Part shown: in pieces, positions 1 to 8,619 of the stretch | Layout: each line of letters starts with the position of its first letter | Numbering within the stretch: position 1 is the stretch's first letter | Source: an uncultured Alistipes sp. | Lineage (GTDB): Bacteria > Bacteroidota > Bacteroidia > Bacteroidales > Rikenellaceae | Length of the DNA: 64,000 bases | Direction: 5' to 3' | Assembly: GCF_963931675.1 (NCBI RefSeq) | Contig: NZ_OZ007039.1 | Location: forward strand, 273,501 to 337,500 | Made by a program: the position numbers and the translations under genes | Notes under the pieces: generated by a model | The model's input: the letters and a program-made list of their open reading frames with translations, nothing else | What the model was told of the DNA's origin: nothing | Databases searched by the model: none

Positions 1-420
1 GCCGAAGGAGAGGTCGCGGAGTTGTGGATCACCTTCCCCGACCCGCAGCTCAAGACCCGTCGGGCCAAGAAACGCCTTACCTCGCCGTTGTTCCTCGAAT
101 ACTACGCCCGGCTGCTGCGGCCCGACGGAGTAATCCATCTCAAGACCGACTCGAAGCATCTCTACGCCTATACGAACGAGGTGATCCGCCATTTCGGGCT
201 TCCCTGCGAGGTCTCCGAGGCGGACATCTACGGCTCGGGGTATGCCGACGAGGTGCTGTCGGTCAAGACCGCCTACGAGGAGCGCTTCCTCGGCATGGGG
301 CTCCCGATCACCTACACCCGCTTCCGCCTCGACGGGCAGCGCGACTTCCCCTGGTTCGACTGGGAGGAGGACGACAAGCTCGAAAAGGACGACGAGGAGG
401 TGCGCAAAACCGGACGTTGA
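1..420 (+). CDS. trmB: tRNA (guanine-N7-)-methyltransferase, 3' part
   Basis: The product methylates G46 of tRNA using S-adenosylmethionine. The reading frame is open from the first base, so the N-terminal half with the SAM-binding core lies outside the window and 139 codons are visible. The visible part begins just before the family's WITFPDPQ motif, followed by a basic KTRRAKKRL stretch, and ends with the FPWFDWEED tail common in Bacteroidales TrmB. The stop codon lies inside a strong terminator hairpin. Identification is confident; only the start is missing. Confidence 0.93.
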   Translation, partial: AEGEVAELWITFPDPQLKTRRAKKRLTSPLFLEYYARLLRPDGVIHLKTDSKHLYAYTNEVIRHFGLPCEVSEADIYGSGYADEVLSVKTAYEERFLGMGLPITYTRFRLDGQRDFPWFDWEEDDKLEKDDEEVRKTGR

Positions 421-432
421 GTCCGGTTTTGC
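404..432. terminator. Terminator hairpin overlapping the trmB stop
   Basis: A perfect 12-bp inverted repeat (404-415 and 421-432) has a 5-nt loop. It contains the trmB stop codon and ends in GTTTTGC. It can serve trmB on the forward strand and the convergent alkaline phosphatase gene on the reverse strand. Confidence 0.75.
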
Positions 433-474
433 GTTTCGTTCCACCAGCCCCGCCGTACGGCGGAATGGGACAGG

Positions 475-1569
475 CTACTCCAGATCGAGCAACTGCATGA
501 TGCGGTGTGCGAGTTCCGTATTGTCCATTACGCCGGTAATACGGTCGGCCCCCGTGCCATAGAGATAAACGGGAACCATCGTGGCCGAGTGGTTGCCGGT
601 CGAGAAGTGGTAATAGATGCCACCGTCGGGACGGGTGAAGTCCTCCTCGCAACTCGGAATCGAAAGGCCGCCGGTTTCATGATCAGCCGTCACGACAACC
701 AGCGTCCCGGGCGTACGGTCGGCATACTCCATCGCTGCAGCCACCGTCCGGTCGAAGTCCCGCAACTCGGCCTGCATCCACGCAGCATCGTTCGCATGCC
801 CGGCCCAGTCGATCTGCGATCCCTCGACCATCAGCAGAAAGCCCCGGTCGCGACGGGCAGCCTCGCCCGACAGGATCCGCAAGGCACAACGGGTGGCCCG
901 GGGCAGGAAATCACCACGTCCGGGAGCTGCCGGAAGGGCACAGTCCGCCACGACGCACAACACGCGTCCGCGGGTCAGCGTGTCCGCCTCCGCGAGCGAA
1001 TCGGCAACCAAATACCCGCGCCGGCGAAAGGCGTCCAGATAGCTGCCGCCCGCGGGGCACTCCTCCGCAAGCGCCTTGCGGCCACCCCCGAACAGCACAT
1101 CGACGCCGCTCGCCAACAAATCGCGGGTGATGGATAACGTATCGTTCCGGTCCGGCACATGCGCGTAGAAAGCCGCCGGTGTGGCGTGCTGCAACCCGCA
1201 TGTCACGGCAATGCCAACAGCCATTCCCGCCCGGTGGGCCCGTGCCATCATCGACGTCAGAGGCCGACCCTCGGGGTCGATGCCGACCATACCGTTCGCG
1301 GTCTTCGACCCCGAGGCGAGAGCCGTACCCGCAGCCGCCGAATCCGTCACCCGGCTGTTGGCCGAACGGGTGCGGATGAGGGCCACGCCCCGAGCCCGAT
1401 CGAACGAGGTCAACGTATCGCCGTACCCGGTCTGTAACATCGCCACCTGCGACAACCCCATCCCGTCACCGATCAGATAGATCAGATTGCGTACAGGTTC
1501 CCTTTCCGAAGCCCCGGCCGAAGCCGTCAACAGGCTTAGCACCAACCAGAACAAAATCCGCTTTTTCAT
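475..1569 (-). CDS. Alkaline phosphatase, secreted
   Basis: A 364-residue phosphomonoesterase of the PhoA family that releases phosphate from organic esters outside the cytoplasm. A hydrophobic signal peptide covers residues 1-20 (cleavage near ASAGA-S). Metal-site and nucleophile motifs are present: IGDGMG (Asp35), TDSAAAG with the Ser77 nucleophile, EGSQIDWAGH, ADHETGG and a late NHSATMVP histidine. It lacks the long insertions of E. coli PhoA, as is usual in Bacteroidetes. It converges on trmB and is divergent from ung, so it is probably monocistronic. A paralogue lies at 54271-55392 in the phosphodiester locus. Confidence 0.93.
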   Translation of the reverse strand: MKKRILFWLVLSLLTASAGASEREPVRNLIYLIGDGMGLSQVAMLQTGYGDTLTSFDRARGVALIRTRSANSRVTDSAAAGTALASGSKTANGMVGIDPEGRPLTSMMARAHRAGMAVGIAVTCGLQHATPAAFYAHVPDRNDTLSITRDLLASGVDVLFGGGRKALAEECPAGGSYLDAFRRRGYLVADSLAEADTLTRGRVLCVVADCALPAAPGRGDFLPRATRCALRILSGEAARRDRGFLLMVEGSQIDWAGHANDAAWMQAELRDFDRTVAAAMEYADRTPGTLVVVTADHETGGLSIPSCEEDFTRPDGGIYYHFSTGNHSATMVPVYLYGTGADRITGVMDNTELAHRIMQLLDLE

Positions 1570-1652
1570 GTTTCCAATTCGATTTCGGGACGAAAATAAT
1601 CCCTTTTCCCGAACTTTTTACTACATTTACACTACTTTAACCCACATGTAAC

Positions 1653-2315
1653 ATGGATGTAAAGATCGCCCCGGACTGGAAGGAGATCCTCGCTCCGGAA
1701 TTCGAAAAACCCTACTTCGCCCAACTTACCGACTTCGTCCGCCAGGAGTACGCCTCCCGGCGCATCTTCCCCCGCGGGAGCAATATCTTCCGGGCCTTCG
1801 ACAAGTGTCCGTTCGAGCAGTTGAAGGTCGTCATCATCGGACAGGACCCCTATCACGGTCCCGGACAGGCCAACGGGCTCTGCTTCTCGGTCGGCGACGG
1901 CATTCCCTTCCCGCCGTCGCTGCAGAACATCTTCAAGGAAGTGCACGACGACACCGGAACGCCGATTCCCGCCAGCGGGAATCTCGACCGTTGGGCCGAA
2001 CAGGGCGTACTGCTGCTCAACGCCGTACTGACGGTCCGGGCCCACGAGGCCGCCTCACACGCCGGGCGCGGCTGGGAGACCTTCACCGATGCCGTCGTGC
2101 GGGCCATTGCCGAGCGCAAGCAGGGAATTGTCTACATGCTGTGGGGCAGTTACGCCCAAAAGAAGGGGGCCATCGCCGACCCGCAGCGCAACCTCATCCT
2201 GAAGGCCGCACACCCTTCACCGCTCTCGGTTTACCGCGGGTTCTTCGGCTGCCGCCACTTCTCCCGTGCCAACGAATACCTCCGCTCTGTCGGCAAAGAG
2301 CCGATCGTGTGGTAA
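1653..2315 (+). CDS. ung: Uracil-DNA glycosylase, family 1
   Basis: It removes uracil from DNA in base-excision repair. The 220-residue length is typical. The water-activating motif GQDPYHGPGQ is at residues 63-72 with catalytic Asp65, and the second motif HPSPLSVYRGFFGCRHFSR is near residue 187. The start at 1653 gives the expected N-terminus. The gene is divergent from the alkaline phosphatase, with 83 bp between the two starts, and is followed after 25 bp by a membrane-protein gene on the same strand. Confidence 0.97.
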   Translation: MDVKIAPDWKEILAPEFEKPYFAQLTDFVRQEYASRRIFPRGSNIFRAFDKCPFEQLKVVIIGQDPYHGPGQANGLCFSVGDGIPFPPSLQNIFKEVHDDTGTPIPASGNLDRWAEQGVLLLNAVLTVRAHEAASHAGRGWETFTDAVVRAIAERKQGIVYMLWGSYAQKKGAIADPQRNLILKAAHPSPLSVYRGFFGCRHFSRANEYLRSVGKEPIVW

Positions 2316-2340
2316 AAAACCTTAAAATAACGACCTACGG

Positions 2341-3138
2341 ATGAGACACTTCGCACTACTGATCGCAACAGCGCTGCTGATGCTTGCACCCCAGGCCCTC
2401 CGGGCACACGATTACGAAGACGCCACGATGCGCTTCACCGTTCCCGACGATTACACCTACCAAGCCTTCAACAACGAAACGCAGGGCATTACGGGCTTCA
2501 CGGCTGAAAAGGAGGGCGTCAAAATCACCCTTTTCCGCATTTCGACCGACCAGTGGATCGACCGTCCGAAATGCCTTTTGCAGCGCGACGACAAATGGTT
2601 TCCCTCACTGGCAAAACTCCCCCTCATCAGCCAGTCCACCCCGCTCTGGGAGCGCTACGACAAAGTGAGCGACTACCGCACGGACAAGGGCTACCTCCGG
2701 GTCTACCGTTACGTCGACGGCAAGGGAATCGGTTTTCTGGTCGCCGAAAGCAAGGATGCGGATTGGGAACATGCCGACCGGATCGCCTCCAGTCAGCGTT
2801 ACAAGGTGACGGTGGTCTACCTCCTCGACCGGGGCTGGTACCTGCTCTCGAAACTGCTGGGCTACATCGCACTCGCGTTCGCCGGGTGGTGTGTGATCTT
2901 CGCCCTGCGGGAGAACGCCCGCAATACCCGGATGTGGATGGTCCTGTTGCTGATCGCCATAGCAGGCGGCCTGCTGACCTGGTTCGAACCGTTCTTCGGA
3001 CGGAAGCTGTGGATGATCATCACGGCCGTCGCCCTCGTCATCTGCGTTTTCTCGTTCAACGGCATGGACTCCTCCGACAGCGACGATCCGGGCAGCGACT
3101 ACGACGGGACCGGCACCACGATCCGCTACGACGTATAA
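2341..3138 (+). CDS. Exported or membrane protein of unknown function
   Basis: A 265-residue protein I do not recognise. A signal peptide is visible (hydrophobic residues 4-18, cleavage near ALRA-H at 22). An extracytoplasmic domain of about 140 residues follows, with several aromatic residues, then three hydrophobic segments at roughly 170-190, 198-215 and 220-240, and an acidic Ser/Asp-rich C-terminus. It lies 25 bp behind ung and may be cotranscribed with it. The IS element has inserted at its stop codon: the target duplication begins with the TAA, so the protein stays full length but the gene is now 1.2 kb away from its likely terminator. Confidence 0.75.
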   Translation: MRHFALLIATALLMLAPQALRAHDYEDATMRFTVPDDYTYQAFNNETQGITGFTAEKEGVKITLFRISTDQWIDRPKCLLQRDDKWFPSLAKLPLISQSTPLWERYDKVSDYRTDKGYLRVYRYVDGKGIGFLVAESKDADWEHADRIASSQRYKVTVVYLLDRGWYLLSKLLGYIALAFAGWCVIFALRENARNTRMWMVLLLIAIAGGLLTWFEPFFGRKLWMIITAVALVICVFSFNGMDSSDSDDPGSDYDGTGTTIRYDV

Positions 3139-3143
3139 AAAAG

Positions 3144-3169
3144 GGTAATGATGCCAAAAGTGGTTGGTG
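3144..3169 (+). repeat. IS left terminal inverted repeat
   Basis: These 26 bp match the complement of 4291-4316 without mismatch. The TAAAAAAG target duplication precedes it. Confidence 0.93.
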
Positions 3170-3211
3170 GTATAAAATGTAACCGACATAATATTTGGTA
3201 GTTATAAGGAT

Positions 3212-3255
3212 AAAATAGAGATTAGTAGAAACGGGTTTCTACTAATCTCTATTTT
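3212..3255 (+). terminator. Hairpin with T-run just before the transposase start
   Basis: A perfect 20-bp stem (3212-3231 with 3236-3255) has a CGGG loop. It ends in a T-run and is followed one base later by the transposase ATG at 3257. It would act as a terminator or attenuator and would hide the start region in any transcript entering from outside. Comparable blocks to read-through are known in other IS elements; the role here is inferred from position. Confidence 0.7.
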
Positions 3256-3256
3256 T

Positions 3257-4252
3257 ATGTCAAAAAAACGAAAAATACGCTGTCCTCATTGTGGCTTTTT
3301 AGAGACAATAAAATGGGGTACTCGTAGCGGTTGCAGCCGCTATTATTGTAAGAATTGTGGCAGCTATTTTACGGATCGTCGAGACTGGATTTCCGATAAA
3401 AACAAGTTTATATGGTTCGCGCGTTGGGTTCGCGGTAAACAGCGTATTTGTGACCTTGCGAGTGAGAGCGGATACAGCGAACGCACCCTAAAAAGATACT
3501 TCTATCGGCTCTTGCCCCAGTGCCCTTTATGGCAGATACAGCGACGCGAGAAGGTAAATCTTCTGATCGACGGCACCTACTTCTCAAATAAGATTTGTCT
3601 GGTTGTATATCGGGATCACAACATCAAGATGACCCTCCTCTATCGCATAACCAGGAGTGAAACGCTGCGGGATTTGAAAGCAGACCTAACGGCTATACGC
3701 GATGTCGGCATTCAAATTGAGAGTGTCACCTGTGATGGATCTCCCAATATCATAAAAGCGGTGCGGGAAGTGTGTCCGGAGGCGATCTTGCAGCGTTGTA
3801 CGGTACATGTAGCGCGAGAGATAGAGACGTGGATTACACGCAAACCACAGACCGTAGCGGCACAGGAACTCCTCGAACTGGTGCACTTGTTAAATGGAGT
3901 ACAAACACATGATGAGGCACAGTTATGGATACGGGCTTTTATTGACTGGTATCGGCGACACGAACCATTTATCAATGAAAAAACCGTAGATGAGCTGTCG
4001 GGAAGATGGTGGTTTACGCATAAGATGCTGCATCGAAGTGTCTCGCATATCAAGCGTGCCATACCCGATCTGTTTTCATACACGCGATACCCTAATGTAC
4101 CTAAATCTTCAAATTCTATTGAGTCGTTCTTCGGTCACTTGAAGGATAATTTAAGAATCCATCGTGGACTCTCGGAACAACATTTTAAGGACTTTGTAAA
4201 GTGGTATCTTTTCCTGAACAGCAATGATGGAATTATTAAGAAACGCAAATGA
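3257..4252 (+). CDS. IS transposase, zinc-ribbon DDE type
   Basis: A 331-residue transposase. An N-terminal zinc ribbon has two CxxC pairs (CPHC near residue 9 and CKNC near 31), followed by a basic helical region. The MULE/IS256-like DDE core follows: first Asp in LIDGTYF, second Asp in TCDGSPN, a C/H pair in QRCTVHVAR, and the Glu in SNSIESFFGHLK near the C-terminus. The length fits the variant zinc-binding transposases common in Bacteroidales. No Shine-Dalgarno sequence is possible because a 20-bp hairpin ends one base before the ATG. All catalytic positions look intact. Confidence 0.88.
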   Translation: MSKKRKIRCPHCGFLETIKWGTRSGCSRYYCKNCGSYFTDRRDWISDKNKFIWFARWVRGKQRICDLASESGYSERTLKRYFYRLLPQCPLWQIQRREKVNLLIDGTYFSNKICLVVYRDHNIKMTLLYRITRSETLRDLKADLTAIRDVGIQIESVTCDGSPNIIKAVREVCPEAILQRCTVHVAREIETWITRKPQTVAAQELLELVHLLNGVQTHDEAQLWIRAFIDWYRRHEPFINEKTVDELSGRWWFTHKMLHRSVSHIKRAIPDLFSYTRYPNVPKSSNSIESFFGHLKDNLRIHRGLSEQHFKDFVKWYLFLNSNDGIIKKRK

Positions 4253-4278
4253 CCAGAATCGTACAATTCTGGTCATTT
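4247..4278 (+). terminator. Hairpin at the end of the transposase gene
   Basis: A 13-bp perfect inverted repeat (4247-4259 with 4266-4278) overlaps the transposase stop codon and ends in TCATTTG. It is a probable terminator inside the IS. Confidence 0.6.
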
Positions 4279-4290
4279 GATCCAATACGA

Positions 4291-4316
4291 CACCAACCAC
4301 TTTTGGCATCATTACC
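4291..4316 (-). repeat. IS right terminal inverted repeat
   Basis: A perfect complement of 3144-3169. The second copy of the TAAAAAAG duplication follows at 4317-4324. Confidence 0.93.
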
Positions 4317-4320
4317 TAAA

Positions 4321-4355
4321 AAAGAATCCGGACGCCTCAGGCATCCGGATTCTTT
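4321..4355 (-). terminator. Terminator of rpoD (bidirectional)
   Basis: A 16-bp stem (4321-4336 with 4340-4355, one G-U pair read on the reverse strand) has a 3-nt loop and a T-run on the reverse strand. It ends the rpoD transcript. On the forward strand it was probably also the terminator for ung and the membrane protein before the IS separated them. Confidence 0.8.
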
Positions 4356-4373
4356 CATTCTCAAAGCAAGGTA

Positions 4374-5234
4374 CTATCCCAAATAGGATTTCAGCAGTTT
4401 GCTGCGCGACGAGTGGCGCAGGCGGCGGATCGCCTTCTCCTTGATCTGGCGGACCCGTTCGCGCGTGAGGTCGAACTTCTCGCCGATCTCTTCGAGGGTC
4501 ATCTCCGAGCAGCCGATACCGAAGAAGTACTTGATGATGTCGCGTTCACGCTCGGTGAGGGTCTCCAGGGCCCGGTCGACCTCCGTCGAGAGGGATTCAT
4601 TGATCAGCCCGCGGTCGGCATTCGGCGAATCGGGGTTCACCAGCACGTCGAGCAGCGAATTGTCCTCGCCGTCGGCGAACGGTGCGTCGACCGAAACGTG
4701 GCGCCCGGCCACCCGCAGCGTATCGGTCACCTTCTCCTTCGGGAGTTCCAACTCCGTAGCCAGCTCCTCGGGCGACGGCGTGCGTTCATGCTCCTGTTCG
4801 AAGCGCGCGAAGGCCTTGTTGATCTTGTTGAGCGATCCTACCTGGTTCAGCGGCAGGCGCACGATGCGCGACTGTTCGGCCAGGGCCTGCAGAATCGACT
4901 GACGGATCCACCACACGGCATAGGAGATGAATTTGAAACCGCGCGTTTCGTCGAACTTCTCGGCGGCCTTGATCAGGCCGAGGTTACCTTCATTGATCAG
5001 GTCCGGGAGGCTCAATCCCTGATTCTGGTATTGTTTGGCGACGGAAACCACGAAGCGCAGGTTCGCTTTGGTAAGTTTTTCCAGGGCCTCCTGGTCTCCT
5101 TTCTTGATTCGCTGGGCGAGTTCCACCTCTTCCTCCACCGTGATAAGCTCCTCCTTGCCGATCTCCTGCAGGTATTTGTCCAGCGAGGCGCTTTCGCGGT
5201 TGGTGATGGACTTCGTAATCTTTAACTGACGCAT
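4374..5234 (-). CDS. rpoD: Primary RNA polymerase sigma factor (RpoD, Bacteroidetes type)
   Basis: This is the vegetative sigma factor that directs RNA polymerase to TAnnTTTG promoters. At 286 residues it is short because the Bacteroidetes protein lacks the long region 1.1 and non-conserved insert of E. coli RpoD. Region 1.2 begins near [16 protein letters not shown]. Region 2 contains [35 protein letters not shown] and [13 protein letters not shown]. Region 3 follows, and region 4 ends in [19 protein letters not shown]. The gene lies 58 bp downstream of the DegP-type protease on the same strand. Confidence 0.97.
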   Translation of the reverse strand: MRQLKITKSITNRESASLDKYLQEIGKEELITVEEEVELAQRIKKGDQEALEKLTKANLRFVVSVAKQYQNQGLSLPDLINEGNLGLIKAAEKFDETRGFKFISYAVWWIRQSILQALAEQSRIVRLPLNQVGSLNKINKAFARFEQEHERTPSPEELATELELPKEKVTDTLRVAGRHVSVDAPFADGEDNSLLDVLVNPDSPNADRGLINESLSTEVDRALETLTERERDIIKYFFGIGCSEMTLEEIGEKFDLTRERVRQIKEKAIRRLRHSSRSKLLKSYLG

Positions 5235-5292
5235 ATATTAACTTAACTATCCTAAAACTGTCACACCTGGGAGCCCGCCTGCGGACAAGAGC

Positions 5293-6777
5293 CTATTCGA
5301 CGAACATGTAGCTTGCCGAGCGGCCGTTGGGATAGACGCCGTCGATCGAACGGACCTTCTCGGTCATGCGCTGCATTTCGCTCAGCGAATAGACCGGGCG
5401 GTCGTTGATGTGCGTAATCACAAATCCCTGCTTGACGCGGGCCCGGGCCAGAATTCCGTCGGCCTTGATGCCGACCACCTGTACACCGCCCTTGATCTCG
5501 AGCTCACGGCACAGTTTGGTTCCCGCATCGGCGAACTTTCCGCCGAGGGCCTCGACCACGTCGACATCCTCTTTGGTCATCAATTCCGTTTTACCAGCCT
5601 TATTACGCAAAGTGACCGTAAATTGTTTCACCTCGCCGTCCCTTTTTACCGATAATTTGACCGTATCGTTGGGTCGGCGCTTGGCGATCTGCTCCTGCAG
5701 GGTCGACGGCTCGGTGATCTTCACGCCGTCGACGTCCAGAATCACGTCGCCCTTGCGGATCCCGGCCTCCGAAGCCGCACCGCCCTCGACGACACTCGCC
5801 ACATAGGCACCGCCCAGCTCCTTGATGCCCAGCTCTTCACCCTCGGCGTCGAGGAAATCCTGATCCACCACACGGAACTGGATGCCCAGCAACGCACGCT
5901 GCACGACGCCGAACTCCTTCAGGTCGACCACCACCTTGCGGACGATCGACTCCGGGATGGCGAACGAATAGCCCACATAGCTTCCCGTCTGCGACTTGAT
6001 GAGCGTATTGATGCCGACCAGCTCTCCGTGCGTGTTGACCAGCGCGCCGCCCGAGTTGCCGGGGTTGACCGCAGCGTCGGTCTGGATGAAGGATTCGATG
6101 CGGAAATCGTTCGGGATGGCACCCAACTGACGCGCCTTGGCGCTCACGATCCCGGCCGTGATGGTCGACTGCAGGTCGAACGGCGAGCCGATCGCCAGCA
6201 CCCACTCACCCAGGCGCAGGGCGTCCGACGACCCGAAGGGCAGCGTCGGGAGATCCTTGGCCTCGACCTTCAGCAGCGCGAGGTCCGTCGCGGAGTCCGT
6301 ACCGATGAGTTCGGCCTCGAACGTGCGGCCGTCGTTGAGTTTCACCTTGAGTTTCGAGGCGCCGTCCACGACATGGTTGTTCGTCACGATGTAGCCGTCC
6401 TCGGAGATGATGACACCCGAGCCGCCGGCCCGCTGTTCGCGGTACTGCGGACGGCCGTCACCGTAGCCGTAACCGTAATCCTGCGGAATGCCGAAGAACT
6501 CCAGGAAGGGATCATAGCCCCGGCGCGGCATCTCCACCTGCTGGATGGCCTCGATGTTCACCACGGCCTTCACGGCGTTCTCCGCGGCGTAGGTCAAATC
6601 GGGGTATTTATCGTTCTGATACGACGTGAAATGGTTGCCCAGCGACGGAGTACGTTCCACTTCGCGCTCGACATAGGCGACTTCGGTTCCGCGATTCCCG
6701 ACCACGGCCCAGGCCGTGAGTCCTCCGGTTGCGGCCGCCAGGGCTGCAAAGCCCAAAAATAAAAATGCCTTTTTCAT
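5293..6777 (-). CDS. Periplasmic serine protease/chaperone, DegP/HtrA family
   Basis: A 494-residue envelope quality-control protease. The N-terminal hydrophobic segment (residues 4-26) is a signal peptide or anchor. The trypsin-like domain has the triad His135 (VTNNHVVDGA), Asp165 (DSATDLALLK) and Ser242 (NPGNSGGAL). Two PDZ regions follow, roughly 300-385 and 400-490, the first with GAYVASVVEGGAASEAGI. A Tyr/Gly-rich stretch near residues 100-108 is the LA-loop region. It lies upstream of rpoD on the same strand and downstream of metK, from which a terminator separates it. Confidence 0.95.
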   Translation of the reverse strand: MKKAFLFLGFAALAAATGGLTAWAVVGNRGTEVAYVEREVERTPSLGNHFTSYQNDKYPDLTYAAENAVKAVVNIEAIQQVEMPRRGYDPFLEFFGIPQDYGYGYGDGRPQYREQRAGGSGVIISEDGYIVTNNHVVDGASKLKVKLNDGRTFEAELIGTDSATDLALLKVEAKDLPTLPFGSSDALRLGEWVLAIGSPFDLQSTITAGIVSAKARQLGAIPNDFRIESFIQTDAAVNPGNSGGALVNTHGELVGINTLIKSQTGSYVGYSFAIPESIVRKVVVDLKEFGVVQRALLGIQFRVVDQDFLDAEGEELGIKELGGAYVASVVEGGAASEAGIRKGDVILDVDGVKITEPSTLQEQIAKRRPNDTVKLSVKRDGEVKQFTVTLRNKAGKTELMTKEDVDVVEALGGKFADAGTKLCRELEIKGGVQVVGIKADGILARARVKQGFVITHINDRPVYSLSEMQRMTEKVRSIDGVYPNGRSASYMFVE

Positions 6778-6858
6778 AGTTTCAAGAGTTTAGTGCTTGT
6801 TTTTGAGCGGCAATTTTCCTGCATAGGCATTGTTCTGAATCTCCTTTCGAGGGATAAA

Positions 6859-6874
6859 CGGACAACATTGTCCG
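6859..6874. promoter_or_regulatory. Short palindrome in the DegP-like gene's leader
   Basis: CGGACAA and TTGTCCG surround a 2-nt centre, forming a tight palindrome about 80 bp before the start of the protease gene. It may be an operator for a dimeric regulator or an RNA hairpin. No function can be assigned from sequence. Confidence 0.35.
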
Positions 6875-6895
6875 GTTAGTATGTCCGCTTCGCAC

Positions 6896-6929
6896 AAAAA
6901 AATCGGGACACCCTCCCCGGATGTCCCGA
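6896..6929 (-). terminator. Terminator of metK
   Basis: An 8-bp stem (6903-6910 with 6922-6929) is followed on the reverse strand by a run of seven T. It lies directly downstream of metK and ahead of the DegP-like gene's leader. Confidence 0.8.
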
Positions 6930-6947
6930 CCGTACAAGTTCCGTGCA

Positions 6948-8252
6948 CTAAAGTCCGAACTCCCGGCGGATGGCATCCACGGCATCGAGTTTTTCCCAAC
7001 CGAAGAACTCGATTTCACGCTCCACCTCACGGCCGTTCTCCCAGACCTTCTCCACCTTCGTGTAGGGGCGGTTGCCGAAGTGTCCGTAGGAGGCCGTAGC
7101 CTCGAAGATCGGGTTCTTCAGCCCGAAGCGCTTCACGATGGCTGCCGGACGCAGGTCGAAGAGCTTGCCGATGCGGCGGGCGATCTCCCCGTCGGTCATC
7201 CCTTCGAGGGCCTTCGGGCGCGGCGAACGGTAGGTGTCGACGTAGATCGACAGCGGTTGGGCGATGCCGATGGCGTAGCTCAACTCTACGAGCACCTGGT
7301 CGGCAACGCCTGCCGCCACGAGGTTCTTGGCGATGTGCCGCGCGGCATAGGCCGCCGACCGGTCCACCTTCGAGGAGTCCTTGCCCGAAAAGGCGCCGCC
7401 GCCGTGGGCGCCGCGCCCTCCGTAGGTATCGACGATGATCTTGCGGCCCGTGAGGCCCGTATCCCCGTGAGGGCCGCCGATCACAAACTTGCCCGTGGGG
7501 TTCACGTGCAGGATGTAGTCGTCGCCGATCAGCTCCGCCAGCTTGTCCCCGGCCCGTTCCAGACGCGCCTTCACGCGCGGAATGAGGATCGTGCGCACAT
7601 CCTCGCGGATGCGCTCCTGCATCTGCCGCTCGGCCTCCTTCTCGCTCAGGCCACTGCCCGGGCGGATGAACTCGTCGTGCTGCGTCGAGACGACGATCGT
7701 ATGCACGCGCAGCGGTTTGTTCGTTTTTTCATCATACTCGATCGTCACCTGCGACTTCGAGTCGGGGCGCAGGTAGGTCATCACCTTCCCTTCGCGGCGG
7801 ATGACGGCCAGCTCCTTGAGAATCACATGCGAGAGGATCAGCGTCGCAGGCATCATCTCGCGCGTCTCGTTGCAGGCGTAGCCGAACATGATGCCCTGGT
7901 CACCGGCCCCCTGCTCCTCCTCGGCTTCGCGCTCGACGCCCTGGTTGATATCCGAGGACTGTTCGTGGATCGCCGAGAGAATGCCGCACGAGTTGCAGTC
8001 GAACTGGTATTCGCTCTTCGTGTAGCCGATGCGCTCGATCACGCGCCGGGCCACGCCCTGCACGTCGACATAGGCTTCCGAACGCACCTCGCCCGCCACG
8101 ACCACGAGTCCCGTGGTACAGAGCGTCTCGCAGGCGACCTTCGAATTGGCGTCGTGGCGCAGGAATTCATCGAGAATGGCGTCGGAAATCTGGTCCGAGA
8201 CCTTATCGGGGTGCCCTTCGGACACCGACTCCGATGTAAACAAAAAACCCAT
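6948..8252 (-). CDS. metK: S-adenosylmethionine synthetase
   Basis: It makes S-adenosylmethionine from methionine and ATP. The 434-residue length is usual for Bacteroidetes, where the protein carries inserts relative to the ~384-residue E. coli enzyme. Motifs are the N-terminal [25 protein letters not shown] and the phosphate-binding [19 protein letters not shown]. It has its own likely promoter (8396-8403) and terminator, so it is probably monocistronic. Its product is the cofactor needed for MetH reactivation, and metH lies 7 kb away in this window. Confidence 0.97.
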   Translation of the reverse strand: MGFLFTSESVSEGHPDKVSDQISDAILDEFLRHDANSKVACETLCTTGLVVVAGEVRSEAYVDVQGVARRVIERIGYTKSEYQFDCNSCGILSAIHEQSSDINQGVEREAEEEQGAGDQGIMFGYACNETREMMPATLILSHVILKELAVIRREGKVMTYLRPDSKSQVTIEYDEKTNKPLRVHTIVVSTQHDEFIRPGSGLSEKEAERQMQERIREDVRTILIPRVKARLERAGDKLAELIGDDYILHVNPTGKFVIGGPHGDTGLTGRKIIVDTYGGRGAHGGGAFSGKDSSKVDRSAAYAARHIAKNLVAAGVADQVLVELSYAIGIAQPLSIYVDTYRSPRPKALEGMTDGEIARRIGKLFDLRPAAIVKRFGLKNPIFEATASYGHFGNRPYTKVEKVWENGREVEREIEFFGWEKLDAVDAIRREFGL

Positions 8253-8395
8253 TTTGATCCGTTTTTTGAGGTTAAACGTATAAAATGGGAAAAATTGGCT
8301 GTTGAGAATAAAAAACGTGCTGTTTTAGCGATTTTTTATTGTGGTTTGCAATCAGTCAAATCTTTCCACATCTCCCCGCTTGACAGACGGGATCG

Positions 8396-8403
8396 CAAAG
8401 ATA
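8396..8403 (-). promoter_or_regulatory. Likely -7 promoter element of metK
   Basis: On the reverse strand this reads TATCTTTG, an exact match to the Bacteroidetes -7 consensus TAnnTTTG. It lies about 144 bp before the metK ATG, leaving a long leader. A TTGC lies about 20 bp further upstream. Confidence 0.5.
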
Positions 8404-8492
8404 AGGTTTTTTTACGGGTTGACAAGCAATTTTTTCGAGTTTTTACAAAAATTGCACGCGCGTCCACCCTTACCTATAAATATAGACAGCAA

Positions 8493-8526
8493 AAGAGAGG
8501 AACGACCCGACGGTCTCTCCTCTCCT
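8493..8526 (-). terminator. Probable terminator of tkt
   Basis: GAGAGGA (8495-8501) pairs with TCCTCTC (8518-8524), with a second inner stem in the loop. On the reverse strand a short T-run follows. It lies about 95 bp beyond the tkt stop. Confidence 0.5.
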
Positions 8527-8619
8527 TTGCTTATCGGTTCCGGGAACTGCCGGCCCAACATCTTCCTCACCTCGGCGGCGGCTCGAAAACCGTTGCTGCC
8601 GGGTGATCCGTCCGGCTGC

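Larger units (their letters stand above)
3144..4316 (+). mobile_element. Complete insertion sequence (1173 bp), zinc-ribbon IS256-like
   Basis: The ends are a perfect 26-bp inverted repeat (3144-3169 and 4291-4316). The element is flanked by an exact 8-bp direct repeat TAAAAAAG (3136-3143 and 4317-4324), the target-site duplication. It carries one transposase gene, a hairpin before the gene and another after it. It is visibly more AT-rich than the surrounding DNA. Perfect ends, an intact gene and an unchanged duplication suggest recent insertion and possible activity. An 8-bp duplication suits an IS256-like enzyme. Confidence 0.95.
8253..8619. other. Intergenic region between tkt and metK
   Basis: These 367 bp hold the tkt terminator on one side and the metK promoter and leader on the other, both for the reverse strand. 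Apart from these I see no coding sequence or RNA gene. Open frames crossing it are extensions of antisense frames of the neighbours. Confidence 0.6.
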
